DNA of 64,000 nucleotides from Flavobacteriales bacterium (GTDB taxonomy: Bacteria; Bacteroidota; Bacteroidia; Flavobacteriales_F; PHOS-HE28), in the NCBI GenBank assembly GCA_016700415.1, contig CP065018.1:2300001-2364000 (forward strand). Reading direction: 5' to 3'. Below are positions 1 through 7,797 of the stretch, piece by piece. The notes under the pieces were generated by a model, which saw nothing but the letters and a program-made list of their open reading frames with translations, was not told the origin of the DNA and ran no database searches. Numbering within the stretch: position 1 is the first letter of the stretch; each line of letters opens with the position of its first letter. Position numbers and translations under genes: made by a program.

Positions 1-1
1 G

Positions 2-355
2 GTGATCGCACAGCCTCAATACGCCGCACCCCCTCCGCAAATGGCGGCCGCGCCGGCACCTGCAGCACCTGCTCCGGCTGCCGCACCAGTGGCCGCCCCG
101 GAGGCCGACGCCAAGTACATCACCATCAAATCCCCGATGATCGGCACGTTCTACCGCGCTGCCGGCCCGGGCAAGCCCATCTTCGTGAACGTGGGCGACG
201 AGGTCAAGCCGGGCAAGACCATCTGCATCATCGAGGCCATGAAGCTCTTCAACGAGATCGAGAGCGAGGTAAGCGGCAAGATCGTGAAGGTGCTGGTGGA
301 CGATGCCAAGCCGGTGGAATACGATCAGCCGTTGTTCTTGGTGGATCCCTCATAA
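2..355 (+). CDS. accB: Biotin carboxyl carrier protein of acetyl-CoA carboxylase (C-terminal part, cut by window edge)
   Basis: Carries the biotin that shuttles CO2 from biotin carboxylase to the carboxyltransferase in the first step of fatty acid synthesis. The visible 117 residues begin with an Ala/Pro-rich linker (about residues 5-35) and then a complete biotinyl-lipoyl domain. The biotinylation motif IIEAMKLFNEIESE is present, with the modified lysine in AMK. The family is usually 150-165 residues, so the N-terminus lies before base 1; the apparent GTG start at base 2 is probably internal. accC follows 144 bases downstream, the usual accBC arrangement. Identification is firm; only the start is unknown. 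Confidence 0.95.
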   Translation: MIAQPQYAAPPPQMAAAPAPAAPAPAAAPVAAPEADAKYITIKSPMIGTFYRAAGPGKPIFVNVGDEVKPGKTICIIEAMKLFNEIESEVSGKIVKVLVDDAKPVEYDQPLFLVDPS

Positions 356-364
356 ATGCAGTTG

Positions 365-483
365 ACCGCAACGACGCGGCGACACAACGAAGTCGCTACG
401 ACGGGCGGAATGCCGGACACAATGAGACCTCTTCACCCCACACCAAACGTTGCGTTACCGTTGCGTCGTTGCGTCGTTGCGGT
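365..483. repeat. Long imperfect inverted repeat between accB and accC
   Basis: Bases 365-389 and 459-483 are reverse complements at 22 of 25 positions, built from CGTTGCG/CGTCG units, with about 69 bases between the arms. The right arm ends 16 bases before the accC start. It could fold in the accB-accC transcript and attenuate or process it, or it may be a member of a dispersed intergenic repeat family: similar CGTTGCG/CGCAACG text occurs near 55180 and 56190. No Shine-Dalgarno sequence is evident before accC. Confidence 0.7.
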
Positions 484-499
484 GAATCCCTGAGCTGTC

Positions 500-1843
500 A
501 TGTTCAAGAAGATCCTCATAGCCAACCGCGGCGAGATCGCCCTTCGCGTGATCCGCACCGCCCGCGAAATGGGCATCAAGACGGTGGCCGTGTACAGCAC
601 CGCCGACCGGGAAAGCCTGCACGTACGCTTCGCCGACGAGGCCGTTTGCATCGGCCCGCCGCCCAGCAAGGACAGCTATTTGAACATGAGCCGGATCATC
701 GCTGCGGCGGAGATCACCAACGCGGACGCCATCCACCCCGGCTACGGCTTCCTCAGCGAGAACGCCAAGTTCAGCCGCATCTGTCAGGAGCACGGCATCA
801 AGTTCATTGGTGCGCTGCCGGAGCAGATCGAGGCCATGGGCGACAAAGCCACGGCCAAGAGCACCATGATCGCCGCAGGCGTGCCCTGCGTGCCCGGCAC
901 TGAAGGATTGGTGACGGACCTCGATGTAGCGAAGAAAGAGGCGAAGAAGATCGGCTATCCGGTGATCTTGAAAGCCACGGCCGGGGGCGGTGGCAAAGGC
1001 ATGCGCTTGGTGTGGAAGGAAGAGGAGTTCGAGGAGGCGTTCGAAAAGGCGAGCCAAGAAGCCGGTGCCGCGTTCGGTAATTCGGGCATGTACATGGAGA
1101 AGTACGTGCTGGAGCCGCGCCACATCGAGATCCAGATCGCAGGCGACCAGTACGGCACGTACTGCCACATGAGCGAGCGCGATTGCAGCATCCAGCGCCG
1201 CCACCAGAAACTCGTGGAAGAGACGCCCAGTCCCTTCATGACCAAGACGCTGCGGAAGAAGATGGGCGAGGCCGCCATCAAGGCCGCGGCCAGCGTGAAT
1301 TATGAAGGCGTGGGCACGGTGGAGTTCCTCGTGGACAAGGACCGGAACTTCTACTTCATGGAGATGAACACGCGGATCCAGGTGGAACATACGATCACCG
1401 AGGAGGTCATCGACTTCGACCTGGTGCGCGAGCAGATCAAGATCGCGTCGGGCATCCCCATCAGCGGCCTCAACTACGAGCCCACGCGCCACAGCATCCA
1501 GTGCCGCATCAACGCGGAGGACCCGTTCAACGATTTCCGCCCCAGTCCCGGCAAGATCCTGAGCTACCACAGCCCCGGCGGCCACGGCGTGCGCATCGAC
1601 ACGCACGTTTACGCCGGCTATACCATCCCGCCGAACTACGACAGCATGATCGGCAAGCTGATCGTCAGCGCGCAGACCCGTGAGGAAGCCTTGGCCAAGA
1701 TGGAGCGCGCACTGAGCGAATACGTGATCGAAGGCGTGCATACCAGCATTCCCTTCCACCTACAGCTATTGCAGAACGAAAAGTTCCGCGCAGGGGAGTA
1801 CACCACGAAGTTCTTGGAGGATTTTGAACTGAAGAAGCCTTGA
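500..1843 (+). CDS. accC: Biotin carboxylase subunit of acetyl-CoA carboxylase
   Basis: ATP-dependent carboxylation of the biotin on AccB, the first half-reaction of acetyl-CoA carboxylase. The 447-residue protein has the family's normal length. It shows the N-terminal carboxylase domain (MFKKILIANRGEIALRVIRT), the ATP-grasp glycine-rich loop (TAGGGGKGM, about residue 160), the catalytic region EMNTRIQVEHTITEEV (about residue 287) and the C-terminal domain with RINAEDPFNDFRPSPG. The ATG at 500 gives the canonical N-terminus. It sits downstream of accB and is probably co-transcribed. A perfect hairpin lies 17 bases after the stop. Confidence 0.97.
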   Translation: MFKKILIANRGEIALRVIRTAREMGIKTVAVYSTADRESLHVRFADEAVCIGPPPSKDSYLNMSRIIAAAEITNADAIHPGYGFLSENAKFSRICQEHGIKFIGALPEQIEAMGDKATAKSTMIAAGVPCVPGTEGLVTDLDVAKKEAKKIGYPVILKATAGGGGKGMRLVWKEEEFEEAFEKASQEAGAAFGNSGMYMEKYVLEPRHIEIQIAGDQYGTYCHMSERDCSIQRRHQKLVEETPSPFMTKTLRKKMGEAAIKAAASVNYEGVGTVEFLVDKDRNFYFMEMNTRIQVEHTITEEVIDFDLVREQIKIASGIPISGLNYEPTRHSIQCRINAEDPFNDFRPSPGKILSYHSPGGHGVRIDTHVYAGYTIPPNYDSMIGKLIVSAQTREEALAKMERALSEYVIEGVHTSIPFHLQLLQNEKFRAGEYTTKFLEDFELKKP

Positions 1844-1860
1844 GTTAGTTGTTCGCCTGC

Positions 1861-1878
1861 CCCGGGTGTTGACCCGGG
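1861..1878 (+). terminator. GC-rich hairpin after accC
   Basis: CCCGGGT (1861-1867), loop GTTG, ACCCGGG (1872-1878): a perfect 7-bp stem just after the accC stop. There is no T-run after it, so it would be a weak intrinsic terminator or an mRNA 3'-end stabiliser. The remaining gap to 2009 has no convincing gene. Confidence 0.5.
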
Positions 1879-2009
1879 ATCAGTTGTTAGGCGGCCTCCG
1901 CCGGGACCACCCATTCAGATCCCTCATCAGAACGATCTGCGTAGATCCGCCCTTTCAGCGCCATCTGCGTTCCATTCAACCTCCTATCTTGGACGCAACT
2001 TGATCTATT

Positions 2010-2381
2010 ATGAAGTGGTACACGAAGGTCCTCTTGGTTTTGTTCCTGGTCCTTTTGATAGCCGGTTGGTTCCGCTATTTCTGGGTGTTCGGCGAAGGTG
2101 CCAAGGCCGGGCAGCTCAACTACGTGGTGCATAAAGGCATCCTGTTCAAGACGTATGAGGGGAAGCTCATCCAGACCGGTCTCCGTGCGCAGGGCGCGTC
2201 CCTGAATTCATACGAGTTCGAATTCTCCGTGGCGGACAAGGGCATCGCCAACGAGCTGATGGCACGCAGCGGCGACCAGTTCACGTTGCATTACAAGGAG
2301 TACTTGGGCGCATTGCCCTGGCGCGGTCATTCCGTCTACGTGGTGGACAGCATCATGTCCTCGGAAAACGTGGATCATTGA
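2010..2381 (+). CDS. Conserved small membrane-anchored protein of unknown function
   Basis: 123 residues. An N-terminal hydrophobic segment (about residues 6-24, LVLFLVLLIAGWFRYFW) looks like an uncleaved anchor. A short soluble domain follows with the pattern G-x-L-x5-HKGxxFKTYEGKL and later LHYKEYLGALPWRGHSVYVV. The pattern resembles a small family widespread in Bacteroidota that databases sometimes label 6-phosphogluconate dehydrogenase; nothing here supports that enzyme (no Rossmann motif, far too short). A near-consensus -7 box TATCTTGG lies at 1985-1992. Function unknown; probably displayed on the periplasmic side of the inner membrane. Confidence 0.75.
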   Translation: MKWYTKVLLVLFLVLLIAGWFRYFWVFGEGAKAGQLNYVVHKGILFKTYEGKLIQTGLRAQGASLNSYEFEFSVADKGIANELMARSGDQFTLHYKEYLGALPWRGHSVYVVDSIMSSENVDH

Positions 2382-2417
2382 CCCCCCGGTGTAGAGGCCG
2401 CCTGAACAACGTGTGGC

Positions 2418-4208
2418 ATGCACAAGCGCTCCCTGCTCACTGTCCTGCTTTGTAGCACGGCGTTGCTGACATTGCGCATTTCCGCGCCACCGCAAAAGGC
2501 GCTCACTTGGGACGTCTTCGGCTACTACCTCTATCTGCCGGCCACCTTCATCCACCACGATATTGCGTTGCAAGACCACACTTGGTTGGACGATGTGATG
2601 ACGCACTATGAGCCGTCCTCCACGTTTTACCAGCTCGTGGACGCTCCCGATGGCAAGCGCGTGATCAAGTACAGCGCCGGCATGGCGGTGCTCTATGCCC
2701 CGTTCTTCCTCATCGCTCATTTGTCCGCACCGTTGCTCGGCTATCCGGCCGATGGCTTCTCCCTGCCGTACCAGTTCATCATCGCGTTCGGCTGCCTGCT
2801 CTATGCGCTTCTGGGGCTGTCCGTCCTGCGGAAGGTGCTGCTCCATTTCTTCAGCGATGGATGGACCGCAGTGCTGATCGCATTGATCGTCCTTGGCACG
2901 AATTACCTGCAACTGACCGTGTGGGACGGGACGCTGCTGACGCACACACCGCTCTTTCTGCTCTACGGCCTGCTCCTTTGGGCGACCGTTGAATGGCACG
3001 ACCGGCCCAGGGTCCGAACGGCCTTGCTCCTCGGTGCAATGGCCGGTTTGATCACACTCGTGCGCCCTTCCGAAGGGGTGTGCCTGCTGATCCCGCTGCT
3101 ATGGCTTCCCACGGGCCCGAACGGATGGGAACAAAAGTGGGGTCTGCTGAAAAAGCACTTCGGCCAAGTAGCGATCGCGGCGTTGGCGTTCATAGTGGCA
3201 GCTTCCCCGCAGCTGTTCTATTGGCACGCCGTTACCGGTGACTGGATCTTTTACTCCTACGTGAACCCCGGCGAGGGCTTCGACTTCTTCCCCCCATACA
3301 TCATGGACTTCCTCTTCAATTTCCGCAAGGGATGGCTGCTGTACACGCCATTGATGGGGCTCTCCTTGTTGGGCATCCCGCTCCTGTGGCGGAAGCGGCG
3401 GGAAGCATTCTGGGCCGTGCTCCTCTTCCTGCTCGTAGACCTGTGGGTGATCTCTGCATGGAGCTGCTGGTGGTACGCCGGCGGCTCCTTCAGTTCGCGT
3501 TCGCTGGTGCCGGTCTACGTGGTGCTTGCCATTCCGCTGGGGATCTGCCTGCAAGCGATCTTTCACCGGAAAAGCTTGCGTTGGCCTGCGGGTATCGCCA
3601 TCGGCCTGTTGGTGCTGCTGAACCTCTTCCAAACATGGCAATGGAAGCGGGGCATTCTGCCGAAGGACCGCATCACCAAGGCTTACTACGGGGCGATCTT
3701 CGGCCGTACGGGCGTGCCGAACGGAGCGCACGCCCTGTTGATGGTGGAACGCAGTGCGTCTTCCGAAGAGCACTTCACCGATGAGGCGCGCTACACCGGG
3801 CACGAGCTCTGCCATTACACCTTCGACGACCGGCCCGACAGCAGCTTCCATTTCACACCGGAAGTGCCTTGGACGCCGGGACCCGACGCGGCCTTCTCCG
3901 AACTCACCGGGCAAGACCATGCTTGGTTGCGCGCATCCGCCCGGTTGTGGGTGGGCGACAGCCTCCCCTCGGCACCGCCGCCGGTGATGGTGATGACCTT
4001 CCACCACGAGGGGGAGACCTATCAGTACCGCACCGGAGAGTGGAAGATCCCGCCGGGCATCCGGAACGCGTGGGTGCAGATGACGATGGACTACCTCACT
4101 CCGGAAGTGCGCTCCCCCAAGGACAACCTGAAGGTGTATGTATGGAACGAGCACGGCGGGCCGTGGCGCGTGGACGACCTGAAGGTGGAAGTTTGGGAGC
4201 GGAAATAA
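2418..4208 (+). CDS. Multi-pass membrane protein, glycosyltransferase-like (GT-C/ArnT-like), function unproven
   Basis: 596 residues. The first roughly 430 form about ten hydrophobic membrane segments; the last roughly 160 are soluble and rich in aromatic and acidic residues, probably extracytoplasmic. The early loop WDVFGYYLYLPATFIHHD resembles the first periplasmic loop of GT-C membrane glycosyltransferases (DxxGYY type), where an acidic residue is catalytic. This suggests transfer of sugars from a lipid carrier, but family membership is inferred from architecture and one motif only. It starts 36 bases after the preceding gene, so the two may be co-transcribed. The acceptor cannot be guessed. 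Confidence 0.65.
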   Translation: MHKRSLLTVLLCSTALLTLRISAPPQKALTWDVFGYYLYLPATFIHHDIALQDHTWLDDVMTHYEPSSTFYQLVDAPDGKRVIKYSAGMAVLYAPFFLIAHLSAPLLGYPADGFSLPYQFIIAFGCLLYALLGLSVLRKVLLHFFSDGWTAVLIALIVLGTNYLQLTVWDGTLLTHTPLFLLYGLLLWATVEWHDRPRVRTALLLGAMAGLITLVRPSEGVCLLIPLLWLPTGPNGWEQKWGLLKKHFGQVAIAALAFIVAASPQLFYWHAVTGDWIFYSYVNPGEGFDFFPPYIMDFLFNFRKGWLLYTPLMGLSLLGIPLLWRKRREAFWAVLLFLLVDLWVISAWSCWWYAGGSFSSRSLVPVYVVLAIPLGICLQAIFHRKSLRWPAGIAIGLLVLLNLFQTWQWKRGILPKDRITKAYYGAIFGRTGVPNGAHALLMVERSASSEEHFTDEARYTGHELCHYTFDDRPDSSFHFTPEVPWTPGPDAAFSELTGQDHAWLRASARLWVGDSLPSAPPPVMVMTFHHEGETYQYRTGEWKIPPGIRNAWVQMTMDYLTPEVRSPKDNLKVYVWNEHGGPWRVDDLKVEVWERK

Positions 4209-4262
4209 AGAGACGGATCACGACTTGCCAAAGCGCCATCCAAGAAACCAAGCCCTGACCTT

Positions 4263-4270
4263 TACCTTTG
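4263..4270 (+). promoter_or_regulatory. Promoter -7 box for the nuo operon
   Basis: TACCTTTG matches the Bacteroidota -7 consensus TAnnTTTG exactly; nuoA starts 49 bases downstream. A possible -33 TTG is at 4235-4237, spaced 25 bases, slightly long. Transcription would begin near 4277. Confidence 0.55.
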
Positions 4271-4319
4271 CACGGATCGCCGCGCACCCGTAGGTTCGCA
4301 CGGAATTTCAAAGGACCCC

Positions 4320-4682
4320 ATGAGCACCCCGCACGACTACCTCCCGGTGATCATCCAGTTCATCATCGCCGCAGGCTTTGTGGTCTTCGCCCTCAGCGCC
4401 GCCGCGTGGTTCGGCCCCAAGCGGAGCGGCAAGCACAAGGACGAGAGCTTCGAGTGCGGGATCGAGCAGAAGGGCAATGCCCGCGCACCCTTCTCGGTGA
4501 AGTACTTCCTTATCGCCATCCTCTTCGTGCTTTTCGACGTGGAGATCATCTTCCTCTATCCGTGGGCGGTGAACTTCAAGGCGCTCGGCTGGTTCGGCTT
4601 CGCGGAGATGCTGGTGTTCATCGGCTTCGTATTGGCGGGATTTTTCTATGTGATCAAGAAAGGCGCCCTAAAATGGGAGTAG
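4320..4682 (+). CDS. nuoA: NADH-quinone oxidoreductase subunit A
   Basis: Small membrane subunit of respiratory complex I, part of the quinone-site/proton-channel interface. 120 residues with three membrane helices (about 10-30, 62-84 and 90-115). The family signature is present: FECGIEQKGNARAPFSVKYF (quinone-loop Cys included) followed by FLIAILFVLFDVEIIFLYPW, with the conserved acidic residues in helix 2. First gene of the cluster nuoABCDEF, with a consensus -7 box upstream. Length and order match other bacteria. Confidence 0.97.
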   Translation: MSTPHDYLPVIIQFIIAAGFVVFALSAAAWFGPKRSGKHKDESFECGIEQKGNARAPFSVKYFLIAILFVLFDVEIIFLYPWAVNFKALGWFGFAEMLVFIGFVLAGFFYVIKKGALKWE

Positions 4683-4745
4683 GGGCGACGCATGCATCGC
4701 CCCGTGCGACGGCATCGCCCAAACGACCATGAAGGCGCAACAACA

Positions 4746-5327
4746 ATGAGCGATAAAAAAGACGAACTGGAAAAAGCCCCGGCACGGGAGAAGCCCACCT
4801 TCGTGGAGCCGCCTCCCGGCCACACCGGCACGGGCTTTTTCGCCACCAGCATGGACAAGGCGATCGGCATGGCCCGCAAGAACAGCCTCTGGCCCCTGCC
4901 CTTTGCCACGAGCTGTTGCGGCATCGAGTTCATGAGCACCATGAGCTCGCACTACGACCTCAGCCGCTTCGGCATGGAGCGCCTCAGCTTCAGCCCGCGC
5001 CAGAGCGACCTGCTGATGGTGATGGGAACGATCGCGAAGAAGATGGCCCCCGTGCTGCGCGAGGTGTATACCCAGATGGCCGAGCCGAAGTGGGTGCTCA
5101 GCATGGGCGCGTGCGCCAGCAGCGGCGGCATTTTCGACAGCTACAGCGTGCTGCAAGGCATCGACCGTGTGATCCCCGTTGATGTCTACATCCCCGGTTG
5201 CCCACCCCGCCCGGAGCAGGTGATCGATGGCATCCTGAAGATCCAGGAACTCGCCCAGAACGAAAGCCTCCGCCGCCGTTACAGCAAGGAATACGAGGAT
5301 CTGCTCACCAAGTACAAGATCGACTGA
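4746..5327 (+). CDS. nuoB: NADH-quinone oxidoreductase subunit B (N2 iron-sulfur cluster)
   Basis: Peripheral-arm subunit that holds cluster N2, the last electron donor to quinone. 193 residues from the ATG at 4746; an upstream in-frame ATG at 4692 would add 18 unlikely residues. The four N2 ligands are Cys57, Cys58 (ATSCCGIEF), Cys123 (GACASSGG) and Cys152 (PGCPPRPEQV), with the same spacing as in the E. coli protein. Between nuoA (63-base gap) and nuoC (3-base gap). Confidence 0.97.
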   Translation: MSDKKDELEKAPAREKPTFVEPPPGHTGTGFFATSMDKAIGMARKNSLWPLPFATSCCGIEFMSTMSSHYDLSRFGMERLSFSPRQSDLLMVMGTIAKKMAPVLREVYTQMAEPKWVLSMGACASSGGIFDSYSVLQGIDRVIPVDVYIPGCPPRPEQVIDGILKIQELAQNESLRRRYSKEYEDLLTKYKID

Positions 5328-5330
5328 GCC

Positions 5331-5843
5331 GTGCCAGCATTCACCATCAAAGCAGAACGTGACCAGCTCACCACGGACCGGCTCCTCGAGCGGTTCGGCG
5401 CGGACGCGGTCACACATGAACGCCTCTACGACACCATGTGCTACGTGGTGCCGAAAGAGAAGATCCACGACGTACTGGCCTTCCTGCGCGACGAGCTCGA
5501 CTTCAATTTCCTCACTTCCATGTGCGGTATGCACTTCCCCGGCCTGGAACTGGAGCTGGGCACGGTGTACTTCCTGCACAGCATGCGCAACGGGCACCGC
5601 ATCCGCGTCAAGACGTTCGTCTCGCTGAAGGAGGCCACCCTGCCCACCGCGACCGACCTGTGGCCCACGGCGAACTGGATGGAACGCGAGACCTACGACT
5701 TCTTCGGGATCCACTTCAGCGGCCACCCGAACATGAAACGCATCCTCAACATGGATGACTTCCCGGCCTTCCCCATGCGCAAGGACTATCCGCTGGAAGA
5801 CCCCACACGCGAGGACAAGAACGATACCTTCTTCGGACGATGA
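5331..5843 (+). CDS. nuoC: NADH-quinone oxidoreductase subunit C (30 kDa)
   Basis: Structural subunit of the complex I peripheral arm that packs against NuoD. 170 residues from a GTG start. The family signature is ERETYDFFGIHFSGHPNMKR followed by FPMRKDYPLEDPTRE at the C-terminus. nuoC and nuoD are separate genes here, not fused. The stop overlaps the nuoD start (ATGA at 5840-5843), indicating translational coupling. Confidence 0.96.
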   Translation: MPAFTIKAERDQLTTDRLLERFGADAVTHERLYDTMCYVVPKEKIHDVLAFLRDELDFNFLTSMCGMHFPGLELELGTVYFLHSMRNGHRIRVKTFVSLKEATLPTATDLWPTANWMERETYDFFGIHFSGHPNMKRILNMDDFPAFPMRKDYPLEDPTREDKNDTFFGR

Positions 5844-7077
5844 GCGAGACCACGGCACGACCGGACCTTTGGAAGGAAGACCACGTGGAGGGCGGCGGCT
5901 TGAACGAGCTGACCACGCTCAACCTCGGCCCAACGCACCCTGCCACGCACGGCATCTTCCAGAACGTGCTCACCATGGACGGGGAGATCATCCTCGATAC
6001 CGAGCAGACCATCGGCTACATCCACCGGGCGTTTGAGAAGATCGCGGAGCGCCGCCCGTTCAACCAGATCACTACGCTCACCGACCGGATGAACTACTGC
6101 AGTTCGCCCATCAACAACATGGGTTGGCACATGGCGGTGGAGAAGCTGCTCGGCATCGACCTGCCCAAGCGCGTGGAGTACATGCGCGTGATCGTGATGG
6201 AACTGTCGCGGATCACCGACCATATTGTCTGCAACACCATCATCAGCCAGGACGCCGGTGCCACCACACCATTCCTCTACTATTACCAGTGGCGCGAGCG
6301 GATCATGAGATCTTTGAGGAGATCTGCGGTGCACGGCTCACCACGAACATGGGCCGCATCGGCGGTTTCGAGCGAAATTTTAGCGACCTCGCCTGGGAGC
6401 GTACCCGCGCCATCATCAAAGAGCTGCCCGCAGCGCTGGACGAATTCGACCAGCTGCTGGTGCGCAACCGCATCTTTATGGACCGCACCATCAACTGCGG
6501 CCCCTTCCCGGCGGACCGCGCGCTACAGTACGGCTTCACCGGTCCCAACCTGCGGGCCTGCGGCGTGGACTACGATGTGCGCGTGGCCGATCCTTACAGC
6601 AGCTACGAGGACTTCGATTTCAAGATCCCCGTTGGGAAGAGCGGCGATGTCTACGACCGCTTCACCGTGCGCCAGGAGGAGATGCGCCAGAGCATTTCCA
6701 TTATCCGCCAAGCGCTGGAGAAGCTGGACAAGATCGCCGACAAGACCACCTACCACGCCGACGTTCCCGACTGGGTGCTGCCGCCGAAGCAGGAGGTGTA
6801 CAACGACATGGAGGCGCTGATCTACCACTTCAAGATCGTCATGGGCGAGGTGGAAGTGCCCGTCGGCGAGGTGTACCACTGCGTGGAAGGCGGCAACGGC
6901 GAGCTCGGCTTCTACATCGTCAGCGACGGCGGCCGCAACCCGTTCAGGGTCCACTTCCGCCGCCCCTGCTTCATCTATTACCAAGCATTCCCGGAGATCA
7001 TCAAGGGCGGGATGCTCAGCGATGCCATTCTCACTATGAGCAGCATGAACGTGATCGCGGGGGAACTCGACGCCTGA
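5840..7077 (+). pseudogene. nuoD: NADH-quinone oxidoreductase subunit D, reading frame broken by a one-base deletion
   Basis: 49-kDa subunit that forms the quinone pocket with NuoB. The first frame (5840 to about 6300) encodes the N-terminal half (NLGPTHPATHG, RRPFNQITTLTDRMNYCSS). The second frame (about 6300-7077) encodes the rest (EIFEEICGARLTTNMGRIGG up to SMNVIAGELDA). The switch occurs at GAGCGGATCATGAG, 6296-6309. Restoring one G to the GG at 6300-6301 gives WRERDHEIFEEICG and a 412-residue protein of normal length. All else is intact and the gene sits in a complete-looking nuoA-F run, so a sequencing or assembly error in a G-run is more likely than a true loss. Overlaps nuoC and nuoE by 4 bases and 1 base. 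Confidence 0.9.
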
Positions 7078-7634
7078 TGGAACACGCCAACAGACCACAC
7101 ACCGCCACCGAAGGCGTCGCGCCTTTCACCTTCAGCGAGGAGGCCCTTGCGGAATGCCGCACCATCCTTGGCCGATACCCGGCCGAGCACAGCAAGAGCG
7201 CGCTGATCCCCATCCTGCACATCGCGCAGGCGGAAAATGATGGCTGGCTCAGCGTGCCCGCCATGGACGCCGTGGCCGACCTGCTGAAGATCCAATACAT
7301 CGAAGTCTACGAAGTGGCCACCTTCTACAGCATGTTCAACCTGCGCCCCGTGGGTAAGCACGTGCTGGAGGTCTGCCACACCGTGCCCTGCATGTTGCGG
7401 GGAAGCGACGACGTTATCGCACACATCGAAAAACGCCTTGACATCAAACCGGGCGGCACCACGGAGGACGGGCTCTTCACCCTGAAAACAGCGGAGTGCC
7501 TCGGCAGCTGCGGCACCGCGCCCATGTTGCAGTGCGGGGCTAAATACCATGAGCACCTCACGCCGGAAAAGGTCGATGAGCTCATTGAGAAACTCCGTGC
7601 GGAGCCGAAACGGAACAACTACACGGACCGATGA
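7077..7634 (+). CDS. nuoE: NADH-quinone oxidoreductase subunit E (24 kDa, 2Fe-2S cluster N1a)
   Basis: Part of the NADH dehydrogenase module of complex I. 185 residues with a thioredoxin-like fold. The four [2Fe-2S] ligands are visible: Cys100 and Cys105 (CHTVPC), Cys141 and Cys145 (CLGSC). The ATG shares one base with the nuoD stop. A 163-base repeat-rich gap separates it from nuoF. Confidence 0.96.
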   Translation: MEHANRPHTATEGVAPFTFSEEALAECRTILGRYPAEHSKSALIPILHIAQAENDGWLSVPAMDAVADLLKIQYIEVYEVATFYSMFNLRPVGKHVLEVCHTVPCMLRGSDDVIAHIEKRLDIKPGGTTEDGLFTLKTAECLGSCGTAPMLQCGAKYHEHLTPEKVDELIEKLRAEPKRNNYTDR

Positions 7635-7797
7635 CCAGTTGTCAGTTGTTTGCAGTGGGCAGTCGGCAGCGGCAGTCGGCAGTGGGTGTCAGCAGTACTC
7701 AGCACCCTGTACCAGATACCCTGTACCAGAAACTCCGATCACCAATTCGCATTCCTCTGTTTCTCTGTGCCTCTGTGGTGAAAAAATCTATCCTCTG
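7635..7797. repeat. Repeat-rich spacer inside the nuo operon
   Basis: Contains short tandem runs: GTTGTCAGTTGT, several copies of GCAGT(C/G)GGCAGT, a doubled ACCCTGTACCAGA (about 7708-7733), then CTGTTTCTCTGTGCCTCTGTGGTGAA-type text before nuoF. Related text occurs in other gaps (9165-9263, 46140-46275, 56215-56310), suggesting dispersed intergenic repeats, not a gene. Confidence 0.65.

Noticed and set aside
455..1759. 434-residue minus-strand frame opposite accC
   Set aside because: Overlaps a clear biotin carboxylase gene; composition is that of a mirror frame of a high-GC gene, and no family is recognised.
2418..4208. CRISPR-like or riboswitch-like structures
   Set aside because: No regularly spaced direct repeats or known riboswitch core was seen here or elsewhere in the window; the only repeats are the intergenic families and protein-coding repeats listed.
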